Origin: Halomonas eurihalina
GTDB lineage: Bacteria > Pseudomonadota > Gammaproteobacteria > Pseudomonadales > Halomonadaceae
Reading direction: 5' to 3'
DNA length: 64,000 bases
Assembly (NCBI RefSeq): GCF_008274785.1
Contig: NZ_VTPU01000008.1
Span: 1 to 64,000, forward strand
Positions 43,893 to 57,370 of this stretch are shown piece by piece. The notes below the pieces were generated by a model, which was not told where the DNA came from, searched no databases, and saw nothing but the letters and a program-made list of their open reading frames with translations. The translations under genes were made by a program, and so were the position numbers. Each line of letters begins with the position of its first letter. The stretch's first letter is position 1.

Positions 43893-46601
43893 CTAGTCTC
43901 CCTGGATACGGGCCAACAGGTCACCGGCCAGGGCAATGGCCTCCTCGCGGCGGCGGATGCCCTGCTTCTGGTAGAGGCTACGGATATGCGTCTTGACGGT
44001 AGTGGGTGCCACCGACAGTTGTTCGGCGATCTGTTCGTTGGAGAGTCCGGCATGGATCAACCCCAGAATCTGCCACTCACGACGGGTCAGGGGTGAAGTA
44101 CGGATCAGTTCAGGCACATCGGGGCGGGCGACGATGTCGGCGATCACCGACTCGTCGAGCATCAAGCGCACGGCGCGGCCGAAGTCACGCTGACGGCCAG
44201 CCAGCGTGAGCAGCCGCTCGGCGCGATGCCTGGCCAGCTCGTCCAGCTCTCGAGTCTCGAGCAGCCGGGTGAGCATGTTGGAAAGCGGGCGGCCAAGGCG
44301 AAGGAAACTGCCGGTAAGGGCCGTGCGCGAGGCCAGCTCCAAGGCTGCGAGCAGATGGTCGAGGGCTGCCGGCACATGCCCGCACTGCCATTCCAGCAGC
44401 GCCAGGCATAGCCGATTGCGGTTGGCATCGGTAACCAGGCCGAAACGCGCAGCCTGAATCTCCAGGGCCTCCAGAAGCGCCCGGGCCTGCTCGGGCCGGC
44501 CGAGCAGCATCAAGGCCCGGGCGTGGTTGCGCACGTTGGCCTGGGCGAAGTGATTGCTGGCGGTATCGGGCTCGGCGGGCGGCGCCTCCTGCAGCCAACG
44601 GGCCACGGCATCGTGGTCGTCGTTGGCCTGCCACCAGGCCAGCAGAGTAGCGTGGGCGTTGGCCCGCCAGTCGATGTGATAGTCGCCGTCGGCGAGTATC
44701 TTGCGCATACGCCGGATGTGGTCGGCACACTGGGCCTGATCGCCGCGCGCCAGGGCGATCTTGGCCAGGCTCACATGGCACTGCAGGGTCCAGCGCTCGC
44801 CCTGGCGATCGAGCAGGGCAATACCCTTGAGGGCTGCCTGCTCGGCCTCGTCCAGTCGGTGCCACTCCCACAGCAACTGGCTACGGATGCGATACAGAAA
44901 CTCGGCGACCGGCAGCCGATCCAGGCCACTATGCTCGATATGCGCAAAGGCCCGCTCCTGGATATCGTAGGCGGTCTGCAGACGCCCCTGGGCGACCAGG
45001 GTCTCCGAATGGTGGCATAGCGCCCACAACATCCGTTGGTCATCGCCGATGCGCTTCGCTTCACGCTCTACCTCATGGATCCGCACCAGCGACTCCTCGA
45101 GTCGCCCCTGGACGAAACGCGACTCGCAGAGGATGGCACCGGCCGATACCGGCGTGGCGGCCAGATAGCGGGCCGGTCGGGTCAAGGCCTGTTCGGCCAG
45201 CGGCGCGGCGCGCTCGGCGTCGCCCTGGTTGATCGCCAACTGAGCGCGCAGGGTAGCGAACTCGGCGGTGAGTTCCTGCCAGGCTGGCTCCTCGAGCTGG
45301 GCCTCGATCCAACCGATGGCCTGGGCGGTACGGCCAAACTGGTACTGGGCGTGGGACACCCAGCCATGCAGCAGCGTCAATTGCGGCGAGGCACCGATAC
45401 GCGGCTCGCCGAGCGTCGCCAGGGCCCGCGCCAGCAGTGCGAAGTGACCATGAGCCAGCAGATGGGGGCCCTGGAGCTCCACCAGCGCCGTGAGAACCTC
45501 GGGGTCATCGGCCTCGATAGCCTGTGCCAGGGCCAGAGCGGGATCGCCCAGCGCCAACCACGCCTGACTGGCACGGCGATGCAGTTGGCGCTGTGACGCC
45601 AGGCTCAGCTCATGGCGGCGGTGGCGTAGGTAGCTGGCGAACAGCGGCTGGAAGCGAAACCACTGCTCGTGAGGATCAGGCCGTTCCAGGAACAGGCCAG
45701 CCTCTTCCAGGGCCTCGAGTCGCTGGGAAACACCTTCCCCCTCGAGCAGACGTGCCACCAGCGTCGGGGAGAAGCGCTCCAGAACCCCGAGCTGCAGCAA
45801 CAGCCGGCGATCGGGTTCGTCGAGACAAGCCTCCAGCAGCTCATCGAACCAGGCGACGAAATCCGGATGGCTGCCGTCCAGACGCTCCAGCAGGCTGTCG
45901 AAACCGGCCCGCGTAGTGGTGCGCTGGATCAGCCAGTCCAGGGCCATTACCCACCCCCCCGTCAGCCGCAGGGCCCGCTCCAGGCTGACCCGGGTGGGCG
46001 GGAAGCTGAGCTGCTCGGCGCACAGTGTCTGGGCCTCCTCCAGGTCGAAGGCGAGCGCCTGCGCATCGATCTCTTCGACCTCGCCGCGCAGGCGAAGGCC
46101 CGGCAAACCGAGCGACGGTCGGCTACGCGATATCAGGGTCAGGGTCAGCCAGCGCGGCTGGTGGCGTAGCCAGTAAACCAGACCATCGCGGATGACGGAG
46201 TGGCGGATGTGCTCGAACTCGTCGATCACCAGACGGCAGGGAGGTGCCTCGGCAGGCAGACTGGCCAGCCAGGCGTCGATACGCTCCTCGAAAGGGCTCT
46301 CATCGGTAGGCAACAGCGAGTATCCCAACTGCTCACGGCACAAGCGATCCAGCGCCGCGCCGAAGTAATTCACGAAGCGTTGGGGTGCATCGTCGCGGGC
46401 GTCGAGACGCAGCCAGGCGGCGGGCTGTTCCAGTGCCGCCAGCCGCTCGGCTACCAAGCTGCTTTTGCCATAGCCGGGAGGTGCCTGCACTACCAGCAGG
46501 CGAATGCGCTCGTCGAAAGCGAAGCGATCATTGAGACGCGGCCGGGCCACCAGAGGGGTAAGGAGCCCCGGAGGACCGAGCTTTTCCTGAAGCAGTGGCA
46601 T
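43893..46601 (-). CDS. malT: MalT-type transcriptional activator (LuxR family, STAND ATPase)
   Basis: 902 residues, the size of Escherichia coli MalT (901). The N-terminal STAND NTPase has Walker A VVQAPPGYGKSSLVAERLAA near 38 and the D-x-x-E-like region PCRLVIDEFEHIRHS near 120. A middle helical repeat domain (about 440-800) follows, then the LuxR DNA-binding domain LTRREWQILGLIHAGLSNEQ, IAEQLSVAPTTVKTHIRSLY near 835-890. MalT is activated by ATP plus maltotriose and binds MalT boxes; such boxes are seen at both mal operons here. It lies 204 bp before the glucosidase start, in the same direction. Confidence 0.92.
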   Translation of the reverse strand: MPLLQEKLGPPGLLTPLVARPRLNDRFAFDERIRLLVVQAPPGYGKSSLVAERLAALEQPAAWLRLDARDDAPQRFVNYFGAALDRLCREQLGYSLLPTDESPFEERIDAWLASLPAEAPPCRLVIDEFEHIRHSVIRDGLVYWLRHQPRWLTLTLISRSRPSLGLPGLRLRGEVEEIDAQALAFDLEEAQTLCAEQLSFPPTRVSLERALRLTGGWVMALDWLIQRTTTRAGFDSLLERLDGSHPDFVAWFDELLEACLDEPDRRLLLQLGVLERFSPTLVARLLEGEGVSQRLEALEEAGLFLERPDPHEQWFRFQPLFASYLRHRRHELSLASQRQLHRRASQAWLALGDPALALAQAIEADDPEVLTALVELQGPHLLAHGHFALLARALATLGEPRIGASPQLTLLHGWVSHAQYQFGRTAQAIGWIEAQLEEPAWQELTAEFATLRAQLAINQGDAERAAPLAEQALTRPARYLAATPVSAGAILCESRFVQGRLEESLVRIHEVEREAKRIGDDQRMLWALCHHSETLVAQGRLQTAYDIQERAFAHIEHSGLDRLPVAEFLYRIRSQLLWEWHRLDEAEQAALKGIALLDRQGERWTLQCHVSLAKIALARGDQAQCADHIRRMRKILADGDYHIDWRANAHATLLAWWQANDDHDAVARWLQEAPPAEPDTASNHFAQANVRNHARALMLLGRPEQARALLEALEIQAARFGLVTDANRNRLCLALLEWQCGHVPAALDHLLAALELASRTALTGSFLRLGRPLSNMLTRLLETRELDELARHRAERLLTLAGRQRDFGRAVRLMLDESVIADIVARPDVPELIRTSPLTRREWQILGLIHAGLSNEQIAEQLSVAPTTVKTHIRSLYQKQGIRRREEAIALAGDLLARIQGD

Positions 46602-46653
46602 GAATCAGACTCCGGAAGGACAGGGGCAACGCGGTGCCGGTCCCATGCAAAAG

Positions 46654-46677
46654 GCCCGCGGCAAAAGTGCCGCGGGC
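46654..46677 (-). terminator. Intrinsic terminator of the porin gene
   Basis: GCCCGCGGCA (46654-46663) and TGCCGCGGGC (46668-46677) form a perfect 10-bp stem with a 4-nt loop. Read on the minus strand the stem is followed by CTTTTGC. It lies 54 nt after the porin stop and separates the porin from malT. Confidence 0.8.
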
Positions 46678-46730
46678 AAGAATCAGAACAGCAAGCCATC
46701 ATCGGCCCGGACGACGCCGAGCCGGCTGGA

Positions 46731-48537
<1,807 letters not shown>

Positions 48538-48555
48538 GTCTTAATCGTTTAAGAC
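48538..48555. promoter_or_regulatory. LacI-type operator, second sugar operon side
   Basis: GTCTTAATCGTTTAAGAC is an 18-bp palindrome with one mismatched pair and a central CG, the hallmark of LacI-family operators. It ends 3 bp before the 12-bp tandem array and 107 bp before the first gene of the operon, whose last gene region encodes a LacI-family regulator (56222-57280). Confidence 0.6.
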
Positions 48556-48558
48556 GAT

Positions 48559-48642
48559 GCTCTACAACAAGCTCTACAACAAGCTCTACAACAAGCTCTA
48601 CAACAAGCTCTACAACAAGCTCTACAACAGGCTCTACAACAA
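48559..48642 (+). repeat. Seven-copy 12-bp tandem repeat in the operon leader
   Basis: GCTCTACAACAA is repeated seven times head to tail (48559-48642); only copy six differs, ending in G. The array fills the space between the LacI-type operator and the ribosome site GAGGT before ATG 48663. The unit has almost no self-complementarity, so the transcribed leader would be unstructured. Confidence 0.97.
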
Positions 48643-48662
48643 CAAGCGACTGAGGTAATACC

Positions 48663-49961
<1,299 letters not shown>

Positions 49962-49975
49962 CTCAGGAGATCTCC

Positions 49976-50950
49976 ATGTCGACTCCCGTCACCGAACAGG
50001 CACCCCAGGCAGCGCGACGCAACCCGGCGGGCTACCGCGGCACCAAGGTGCGTCGTCAGCGAGTCCGCGCCGCCTGGACTTTTCTCGCGCCGATGCTGGT
50101 CGCGCTGGCCCTGGTCGCCGGCTGGCCACTTCTGCGCACCTTCTATCTGAGCCTCACCGATGCCTCGCTATCGGATACCGCCGGCGCGGCGCTGATCGGC
50201 TTCGAGAACTATCTGGTCTACGACGACGGCGCCTGGTATGGCCTGCTCACCGACCCGGTGTGGTGGAACTCGGTGTGGAATACCGTCTACTTCAGCCTGG
50301 TTTCGGTCTCGCTGGAGGTGGTGTTCGGCATCATCGTCGCCCTGCTGCTCAACGCCGAATTCAAGGGCCGCATGCTGGTGCGGGCCGCGGTGCTGATTCC
50401 CTGGGCCATCCCAACCATCGTCTCGGCCAAGATGTGGGCCTGGATGCTCAACGACCAGTTCGGGATCATCAACCACATCCTGATGGCCCTGGGGCTGATC
50501 GACGCGCCCCTGGCCTGGACCGCCGACGCTGACCTCTCCATGTGGGCGGTGATCATGGTCGACGTCTGGAAGACCATCCCCTTCGTCGCCCTGCTGGTGC
50601 TGGCCGCCCTGCAGATGTTGCCCAGGGACTGTTACGAAGCTGCCGAGGTCGATGGCATCCATCCGGTCAAGGTGTTCTTCCGCGTGACCCTGCCACTGAT
50701 CACCCCGGCACTGCTGGTAGCAGTGATCTTCCGCCTGCTCGACGCCCTGCGCGTGTTCGACGTGATCTATGTGCTGACCTCCAATTCCACCAGCACCATG
50801 ACCATGTCGATCTATGCCCGCCAGCAACTGGTGGAGTTTCAGGACGTGGGCTACGGCAGCGCCGCTTCCACCCTGCTGTTCCTGATCATCGCCCTGGCCG
50901 TGGTCATCTACCTCTACCTGGGCCGCCGTCAACTGGGAGTCGATCAATGA
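49976..50950 (+). CDS. ABC sugar permease, first subunit (ThuF/MalF-like)
   Basis: 324 residues with six predicted helices and no large P2 loop, unlike MalF at 37271. The N-terminus is a basic cytoplasmic tail (ARRNPAGYRGTKVRRQRVRA); the EAA loop is LPRDCYEAAEVDGIHPVKVF near 220. The closest group is permeases of trehalose/alpha-glucoside importers. It starts 14 nt after the binding protein gene and overlaps the next permease by 4 nt (ATGA). Confidence 0.92.
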   Translation: MSTPVTEQAPQAARRNPAGYRGTKVRRQRVRAAWTFLAPMLVALALVAGWPLLRTFYLSLTDASLSDTAGAALIGFENYLVYDDGAWYGLLTDPVWWNSVWNTVYFSLVSVSLEVVFGIIVALLLNAEFKGRMLVRAAVLIPWAIPTIVSAKMWAWMLNDQFGIINHILMALGLIDAPLAWTADADLSMWAVIMVDVWKTIPFVALLVLAALQMLPRDCYEAAEVDGIHPVKVFFRVTLPLITPALLVAVIFRLLDALRVFDVIYVLTSNSTSTMTMSIYARQQLVEFQDVGYGSAASTLLFLIIALAVVIYLYLGRRQLGVDQ

Positions 50951-51789
50951 ACCAGTATCAACTGATAAAGCTCGCCAAGCGCGTCGGCCTCTATGCCCTG
51001 ATCGCCGTGGTGATGGTCTACGCCATCTTCCCCTTCTACTACGCGGTGGTCACCTCGCTGAAGCCCTCCAGCGAGCTGTTCCGCGTCGATTTCTGGCTAT
51101 CCTCGCTGGACGTCAGCAACTACGTGCAGATCTTCACCCAGAAGAGCTTCGTACGCGCCATCTTCAACTCCATCGTCGTCTCGCTGTCGGTGGTGGCCAT
51201 TGCGTTGCTGCTGGGCATTACCGCCTCCTATGCCCTGGGCCGGGTGCGCTTCCGCGGCCGCACCACGGTGATGCTGACGATCCTCGGCGTGTCGATGTTT
51301 CCCCAGGTGGCGGTGCTCTCCGGACTGTTCGAGGTGATCCGAACGCTGAACCTCTACAACAACCCGGGCGGGCTGATACTGAGCTACACCATCTTCACCC
51401 TGCCCTTCACCGTCTGGGTGCTGACGACCTTCATGCGCCAGCTGCCCATGGAACTGGAAGAGGCAGCGATCATGGACGGCGCCACGCCCTGGATCACCAT
51501 CACCAAGGTGTTTCTGCCGTTGATGTGGCCGGCCATGGCCACGACGGGGCTATTGGCCTTTATCGCCGCCTGGAACGAATTCCTGTTCGCCCTGACTTTC
51601 ACCCTCACCGACGACCAGCGCACCGTACCGGTCGCCATCGCCCTGATCTCCGGCGGTAGCCAGCATGAGCTGCCCTGGGGTCCGATCATGGCCGCCTCGG
51701 TCACCGTCACCGTGCCGTTGGTCATCCTGGTGATGATCTTCCAGAAACGCATCGTCTCCGGTCTCACCGCCGGCGCCGTCAAGGGATAA
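50947..51789 (+). CDS. ABC sugar permease, second subunit (ThuG/MalG-like)
   Basis: 280 residues, six helices. The EAA loop is ELEEAAIMDGATPWITITKV near 175, and the end KRIVSGLTAGAVKG resembles the MalG tail. The start ATG overlaps the previous stop, so the permease pair is made together. The frame is open much further upstream, but this is the shadow of the first permease gene. Six nt later the glucosidase gene begins. Confidence 0.92.
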   Translation: MNQYQLIKLAKRVGLYALIAVVMVYAIFPFYYAVVTSLKPSSELFRVDFWLSSLDVSNYVQIFTQKSFVRAIFNSIVVSLSVVAIALLLGITASYALGRVRFRGRTTVMLTILGVSMFPQVAVLSGLFEVIRTLNLYNNPGGLILSYTIFTLPFTVWVLTTFMRQLPMELEEAAIMDGATPWITITKVFLPLMWPAMATTGLLAFIAAWNEFLFALTFTLTDDQRTVPVAIALISGGSQHELPWGPIMAASVTVTVPLVILVMIFQKRIVSGLTAGAVKG

Positions 51790-51794
51790 GCCAC

Positions 51795-53438
51795 ATGTCA
51801 TCGATGGACAAGACCATGCAAGACAACCTGACCTGGTGGCGCGGCGGCGTCATCTACCAGATCTATCCGCGCAGTTTCATGGATGCCAACGGCGACGGCA
51901 TCGGCGACCTGCCTGGCATCACCGGAAAGCTCGACTATGTGGCGAGCCTCGGCGTCGACGGTATCTGGCTGTCGCCCTTCTTCACCTCACCGATGGCCGA
52001 CTTCGGCTACGACGTCAGCGACTACCGCGACGTCGACCCGATGTTCGGCACCCTCGACGACTTCAAGGCGCTGCTGGCCCGCGCCCATGAGCTGGGCCTC
52101 AAGGTGATGATCGACCAGGTGATCAGCCATACCTCGGAGGCGCATCCCTGGTTCCAGGAGAGTCGCGCCGATCGCACCAACGCCCGCGCCGACTGGTACG
52201 TCTGGGCCGACCCCAAGCCCGACGGCACGCCACCCAACAACTGGCTGTCGATCTTCGGCGGCTCGGCCTGGACCTTCGACTCGCGTCGCCAGCAGTATTA
52301 CCTGCACAACTTCCTGGCCAGCCAGCCGGATCTCAACTTCCATCATCCCGAGGTTCGCCAGGCACAGCTCGACAACATGCGCTTCTGGCTGGAGCTCGGC
52401 GTCGACGGCTTCCGCCTGGACACCGTCAACTTCTACTTTCACGACGCCAAACTACGCGACAACCCGCCAGTGCCCGCCGGCGAGGCCAAGACGCTCGGCG
52501 CGCCGGACAGCAATCCCTATACCTGGCAGCGCCACGTCCATGACCTGAGTCGCCCGGAAAACCTCGACTTCCTGCGCGAGTTGCGCGCACTGATGGACGC
52601 GTTTCCCGGCACCACCACCGTCGGCGAGATCGGTGACGACAATCCGCTCGAGCGCATGGCCGAATACACCGCCGGCGGCAACAAGCTGCACATGGCCTAC
52701 ACTTTCGACCTGCTCAACGCCCCCCATTCGCCGGCCTACATCCGCGAGGTGCTCGAACGCTTCCAGCGGCTGGCCGGCGATGCCTGGCCGTGCTGGGCAC
52801 TCTCCAATCACGACGTGGTGAGAAGCGCCACCCGCTGGGGAGCCGGCGAGGACCCGGTCGCCTATCCCAAGGTGACCCTGGCGATGCTGTTGTCGCTGCG
52901 CGGTAGTGTCTGCCTCTATCAGGGCGAGGAGCTCGGCCTGCCCGAAGCCGAGGTGCCCTTCGAACGCCTTCAGGATCCCTACGGCAAGGTGCTGTGGCCG
53001 GAGTTCAAGGGCCGCGACGGCTGTCGCACGCCGTTGCCCTGGGAGCATATGGCGAGTGGCGGCTTCACCGCCGAAGGAGTGGAACCCTGGCTGCCGGTCG
53101 AAGCGAGTCATCTGCCACTCGCCGTGTCACGCCAACAGGACGACCGCACTTCGGTTCTGGCCGCCACCCGTCGTCTGCTGGCCTTTCGCCGTGCCCATCC
53201 GGCTCTGTTCGACGGCGATCTCGAACTGGTCGACGTCGGCGAGGCGCTGCTCGGTTTTATCCGCGAGAAGGACGATGAACGGCTCCTCTGTGTGTTCAAC
53301 CTCGACGGCGAAGCCCGGCAGACCACCTTGCCGCAGACCGGCATACCTCTCGACGGCCACGGTTTCACTACCACCCTGGAGGGCACGATGCTGCAGTTGC
53401 CGCCCTACCAGGCCGCCTTTATCCAGCTCGATCGATAA
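51795..53438 (+). CDS. GH13 alpha-glucosidase of the second sugar operon
   Basis: 547 residues, same GH13 branch as the enzyme at 42000-43688 and clearly its paralogue (shared NLTWWRGGVIYQIYPRSFMD-like start and FGYDVSDYRDVDPMFGTL). Nucleophile Asp 209 (GVDGFRLDTVNF), acid/base Glu 278 (TTTVGEIGDDN) and Asp 340 (WALSNHDVVRS) are intact. The Thr after the nucleophile (DT, where the paralogue has DA) is a substrate-relevant difference, as is VNFYFHD. It lacks a signal peptide and should cleave the imported disaccharide in the cytoplasm. AAGGGAT lies before ATG 51795; ATG 51804 is possible. Confidence 0.92.
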   Translation: MSSMDKTMQDNLTWWRGGVIYQIYPRSFMDANGDGIGDLPGITGKLDYVASLGVDGIWLSPFFTSPMADFGYDVSDYRDVDPMFGTLDDFKALLARAHELGLKVMIDQVISHTSEAHPWFQESRADRTNARADWYVWADPKPDGTPPNNWLSIFGGSAWTFDSRRQQYYLHNFLASQPDLNFHHPEVRQAQLDNMRFWLELGVDGFRLDTVNFYFHDAKLRDNPPVPAGEAKTLGAPDSNPYTWQRHVHDLSRPENLDFLRELRALMDAFPGTTTVGEIGDDNPLERMAEYTAGGNKLHMAYTFDLLNAPHSPAYIREVLERFQRLAGDAWPCWALSNHDVVRSATRWGAGEDPVAYPKVTLAMLLSLRGSVCLYQGEELGLPEAEVPFERLQDPYGKVLWPEFKGRDGCRTPLPWEHMASGGFTAEGVEPWLPVEASHLPLAVSRQQDDRTSVLAATRRLLAFRRAHPALFDGDLELVDVGEALLGFIREKDDERLLCVFNLDGEARQTTLPQTGIPLDGHGFTTTLEGTMLQLPPYQAAFIQLDR

Positions 53439-53454
53439 CACAACACCAAGCAGG

Positions 53455-53474
53455 CCGGCCCCGATGGGCCGGCG
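53455..53474 (+). other. Intercistronic hairpin abutting the ATPase ribosome site
   Basis: GCCGGCCC (53455-53462) and GGGCCGGC (53467-53474) form a perfect 8-bp GC stem with loop CGAT. GAGGAG, the ribosome site of the ATPase gene, begins at the next base. It may stabilise the upstream mRNA or modulate translation; no T-run is present. Confidence 0.6.
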
Positions 53475-53486
53475 AGGAGTCGCCAG

Positions 53487-54593
53487 ATGGCAAGCGTGAC
53501 GCTCGACAAGCTCAACAAGGTCTTCGGTCATACCCACATCATCAAGGATGTCGACCTCCAGATCGGCGATGGCGAATTCGTGGTCTTTGTCGGCCCTTCG
53601 GGCTGCGGCAAGTCGACCTTGCTGCGGCTGATCGCCGGACTCGAGTCGATCACCGACGGCGAGCTAAGGATCGCCGATGGCGTGGTCAACGACCTGCCGC
53701 CCCGCGAGCGCGGCGTGGGCATGGTGTTTCAATCCTATGCGCTCTACCCGCACATGTCGGTCTACGAGAACATGGCTTTCGGCCTCAAGCTGGCCAAGAT
53801 GGCCAACGAGACCGTCGACGACCGGGTCATGGCCACCGCACGTATCCTGCAACTCGAGGAACTGCTGCACCGCAAGCCCAAGGAACTCTCCGGCGGCCAG
53901 CGCCAGCGCGTAGCCATGGGCCGGGCAATGGCCCGCGAACCGCGCATCTTGCTGTTCGACGAGCCGCTATCCAACCTCGACGCTTCGCTGCGCGTGCAGA
54001 TGCGCAATGAGATCGCCCGCCTGCACCACCGGCTGGGCTCCACCATGGTCTACGTCACCCACGATCAGGTCGAAGCCATGACGCTGGCCGACAAGATCGT
54101 GGTGCTGCGCGATGGTCGCGTCGAGCAGGTCGGCAGCCCCCAGGAGCTCTACCAGCGGCCGGCCACGCGGTTTGTCGCCGGTTTCATCGGCTCGCCGACC
54201 ATGAACTTCATGCCGGCCGAACTCCTCGGCGGCGATGACGAGGGCTGCAGGATCAAGGCACCGGGCCTCGGCGAGCTGGCCCTGCCCCAGGACGCCAGTG
54301 GCCAGTCCCGCGGCACCGGCCTGAGCCTTGGCGTGCGTCCCGAGCACCTGAGCCTGGCCGAGGCCCAGGGGGACAACGCCTTCGAGATCGTCAACGTCGA
54401 GTACCTGGGCAACGAGGTCTACGTCTATCTGGAGCCCAAGGCCGGCGATACCTTGTTGATCCATCGCAGCGAAGCCCCCAGCCGCTGGGAGATCGGCCAG
54501 CGGGTGGCATTGGTGCCCGAACTCGAGCACGTTCACCTGTTCGACACCGCCGACCAGGCCCTCGGCCTCGCCAGGCAACGTCAGGCGGCCTGA
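53487..54593 (+). CDS. ABC sugar transporter ATPase (MalK/UgpC-like), second set
   Basis: 368 residues. Walker A FVGPSGCGKSTLLRLIAGLE, signature LSGGQRQRVAMGRAMAREPR, Walker B ILLFDEPLSNLDAS and switch His YVTHDQVEAMTLADKI are intact; a TOBE regulatory domain covers the last 130 residues. It is paralogous to MalK at 40897 and should energise the permeases encoded at 49976-51789. Each sugar importer in the window thus has its own ATPase, unlike species where one MsmK or MalK serves several. Confidence 0.93.
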   Translation: MASVTLDKLNKVFGHTHIIKDVDLQIGDGEFVVFVGPSGCGKSTLLRLIAGLESITDGELRIADGVVNDLPPRERGVGMVFQSYALYPHMSVYENMAFGLKLAKMANETVDDRVMATARILQLEELLHRKPKELSGGQRQRVAMGRAMAREPRILLFDEPLSNLDASLRVQMRNEIARLHHRLGSTMVYVTHDQVEAMTLADKIVVLRDGRVEQVGSPQELYQRPATRFVAGFIGSPTMNFMPAELLGGDDEGCRIKAPGLGELALPQDASGQSRGTGLSLGVRPEHLSLAEAQGDNAFEIVNVEYLGNEVYVYLEPKAGDTLLIHRSEAPSRWEIGQRVALVPELEHVHLFDTADQALGLARQRQAA

Positions 54594-54603
54594 TTCCACC
54601 AAT

Positions 54604-54632
54604 ACCGCCGCCCCTGGCCCACACGCGGCGGT
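54604..54632 (+). other. Hairpin between ATPase and second binding-protein genes
   Basis: ACCGCCGC (54604-54611) and GCGGCGGT (54625-54632) pair perfectly around a 13-nt loop, 10 nt after the ATPase stop. Without a T-run it is more likely an RNA-processing or stability element than a full terminator. Confidence 0.5.
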
Positions 54633-54721
54633 TGCCGGGCCGCGGCACGTTCGACACCGACCCGATGCGCCCTGGAGGCGGAATGGAAGCCCCAACAACG
54701 ACAAACAAGATGAGGTAGCCC

Positions 54722-56011
<1,290 letters not shown>

Positions 56012-56024
56012 GGCCATGCCCCTC

Positions 56025-56051
56025 GCCCGATCGGTGTACCTTCGGTCGGGC
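56025..56051 (+). terminator. Possible terminator of the second sugar operon
   Basis: GCCCGATCG (56025-56033) and CGGTCGGGC (56043-56051) pair with one G-U, 13 nt after the stop codon of the second binding protein. No T-run follows, so the call is tentative. Confidence 0.4.
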
Positions 56052-56221
56052 CAGCCATTGCCCCCGCTGTCAGGCCCCACGAACGACACGCCTCCGCCGG
56101 GCGAGACGTGTATCGATCGCCGCTCGTCCGACGGATCGAGGCCCGACTAGAATGGCCGCACTGTCCCGGGGAACGGAAGACCGGTATCCTAGACAACGAA
56201 GCACTTAGCAGGGAAACGAAA

Positions 56222-57280
56222 GTGTCCTCACTGCCCCGCCGCATCACCTTGAAGGAGCTGGCCGCCAAGCTCGGCGTTTCCACGGCGACCGTCTCCAACG
56301 CCTTCAACCGCCCCGACCAGCTTTCGCCACTGCTGCGCGAACGCATCCTCAACGAAGCCAAGCAGCTGGGCTATCGCGGCCCCGACGCCAAGGCGCGCAG
56401 CCTGCGCACCGGTCGCTCGCGGATCATTGCGGTGATCCTGGCAGAAAGCCTGACCTACAGCCTGAACGATGCAGTGGCCAGCGAGCTGCTGTCGGGTATC
56501 GCCGAGGTGCTCGACGCGCACGGCCATACCATGCTGCTGCTCTCGGGCCGCAAAAATGCCTCTCAGGTCCCCGGCTCGTCGAGTATCGCGGACGGCTTCA
56601 TCGTCTACGGTCTGATGCCGAGCCTGATGCTGCTCGACGACCTGCCGCTGCCGAACCAGCGCCCCCTGGTGGCAGTGGACTTCAGCCTCGAGGGCTACCC
56701 GGCGGTACATATCGACAACGAACCAGCCGGCTACGCCATCGCCAACCATGCCTTGAAGACATCGTCGCGGCGCCCCGGCATCATCAACCTGCGGCTCACC
56801 AAGCATCCCTGTAACGACCGCGTCGCCCCCGACCAGGAACTGCTCCCGGCCGACCGTACCATCACGCGTTCGCGGCTCACCGGCTTCCATCGTGCCCTCG
56901 ACGAGCACGGCATCGACCCGGCCTCGGTGCCGATGTGGAATATCGAGGAGAATACCCATGACGTCTGCGCTCCGGTGATCGCCTCCATCCTCGATCTCCC
57001 CGATGACGAGCGACCGGATCTTCTGCTGTGCATGTCCGACCGCATCGCGCTCACCGCCCTGACCCTGGCCGAGCAACGCGGCCTGCGCGTGCCCGAGGAC
57101 CTGCGCCTGACCGGTTTCGACGGCATCGCCGAAGGGCAGTACCGATCGCCACGCCTGACCACCATGCGCCAGGATAGCGTCGAGAAAGGGCGTGTCGCGG
57201 CCCGCATGATCCTCGGGCTGGAACCACCCCGGGCCCAATTGCTGCACACCGAGCTGGTCGTCGGCGACAGTTGTCCCTGA
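56222..57280 (+). CDS. LacI-family transcriptional regulator of the alpha-glucoside operon
   Basis: 352 residues. The helix-turn-helix and hinge are clear: ITLKELAAKLGVSTATVSNA, FNRPDQLSPLLRERILNEAK, QLGYRGPDAKARSLRTGRS. A periplasmic-binding-protein-like sensor domain follows, ending LTGFDGIAEGQYRSPRLTTM. The start is taken as GTG 56222 (AGGG upstream); the frame is open to GTG 56108 but that part has no family similarity. It should bind the two LacI-type operators at 48361 and 48538 and be released by an imported sugar or phosphate. It stands 210 bp behind the operon and so may have its own promoter. Confidence 0.9.
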   Translation: MSSLPRRITLKELAAKLGVSTATVSNAFNRPDQLSPLLRERILNEAKQLGYRGPDAKARSLRTGRSRIIAVILAESLTYSLNDAVASELLSGIAEVLDAHGHTMLLLSGRKNASQVPGSSSIADGFIVYGLMPSLMLLDDLPLPNQRPLVAVDFSLEGYPAVHIDNEPAGYAIANHALKTSSRRPGIINLRLTKHPCNDRVAPDQELLPADRTITRSRLTGFHRALDEHGIDPASVPMWNIEENTHDVCAPVIASILDLPDDERPDLLLCMSDRIALTALTLAEQRGLRVPEDLRLTGFDGIAEGQYRSPRLTTMRQDSVEKGRVAARMILGLEPPRAQLLHTELVVGDSCP

Positions 57281-57370
57281 TCGACCGACGACTTTCACCG
57301 GGATTGCACGATGCCAGCTCCCCGTGACGGTATCCTGAGGCGATGCTCCCTGCCCGAGGAATCCCCGCGT

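Noticed and set aside
48559..48642. 12-bp array considered as coding repeats of a small protein
   Set aside because: A frame can be read on the minus strand (CRAC repeats), but it lacks a start signal and runs into the opposite gene; the leader position explains the array better.
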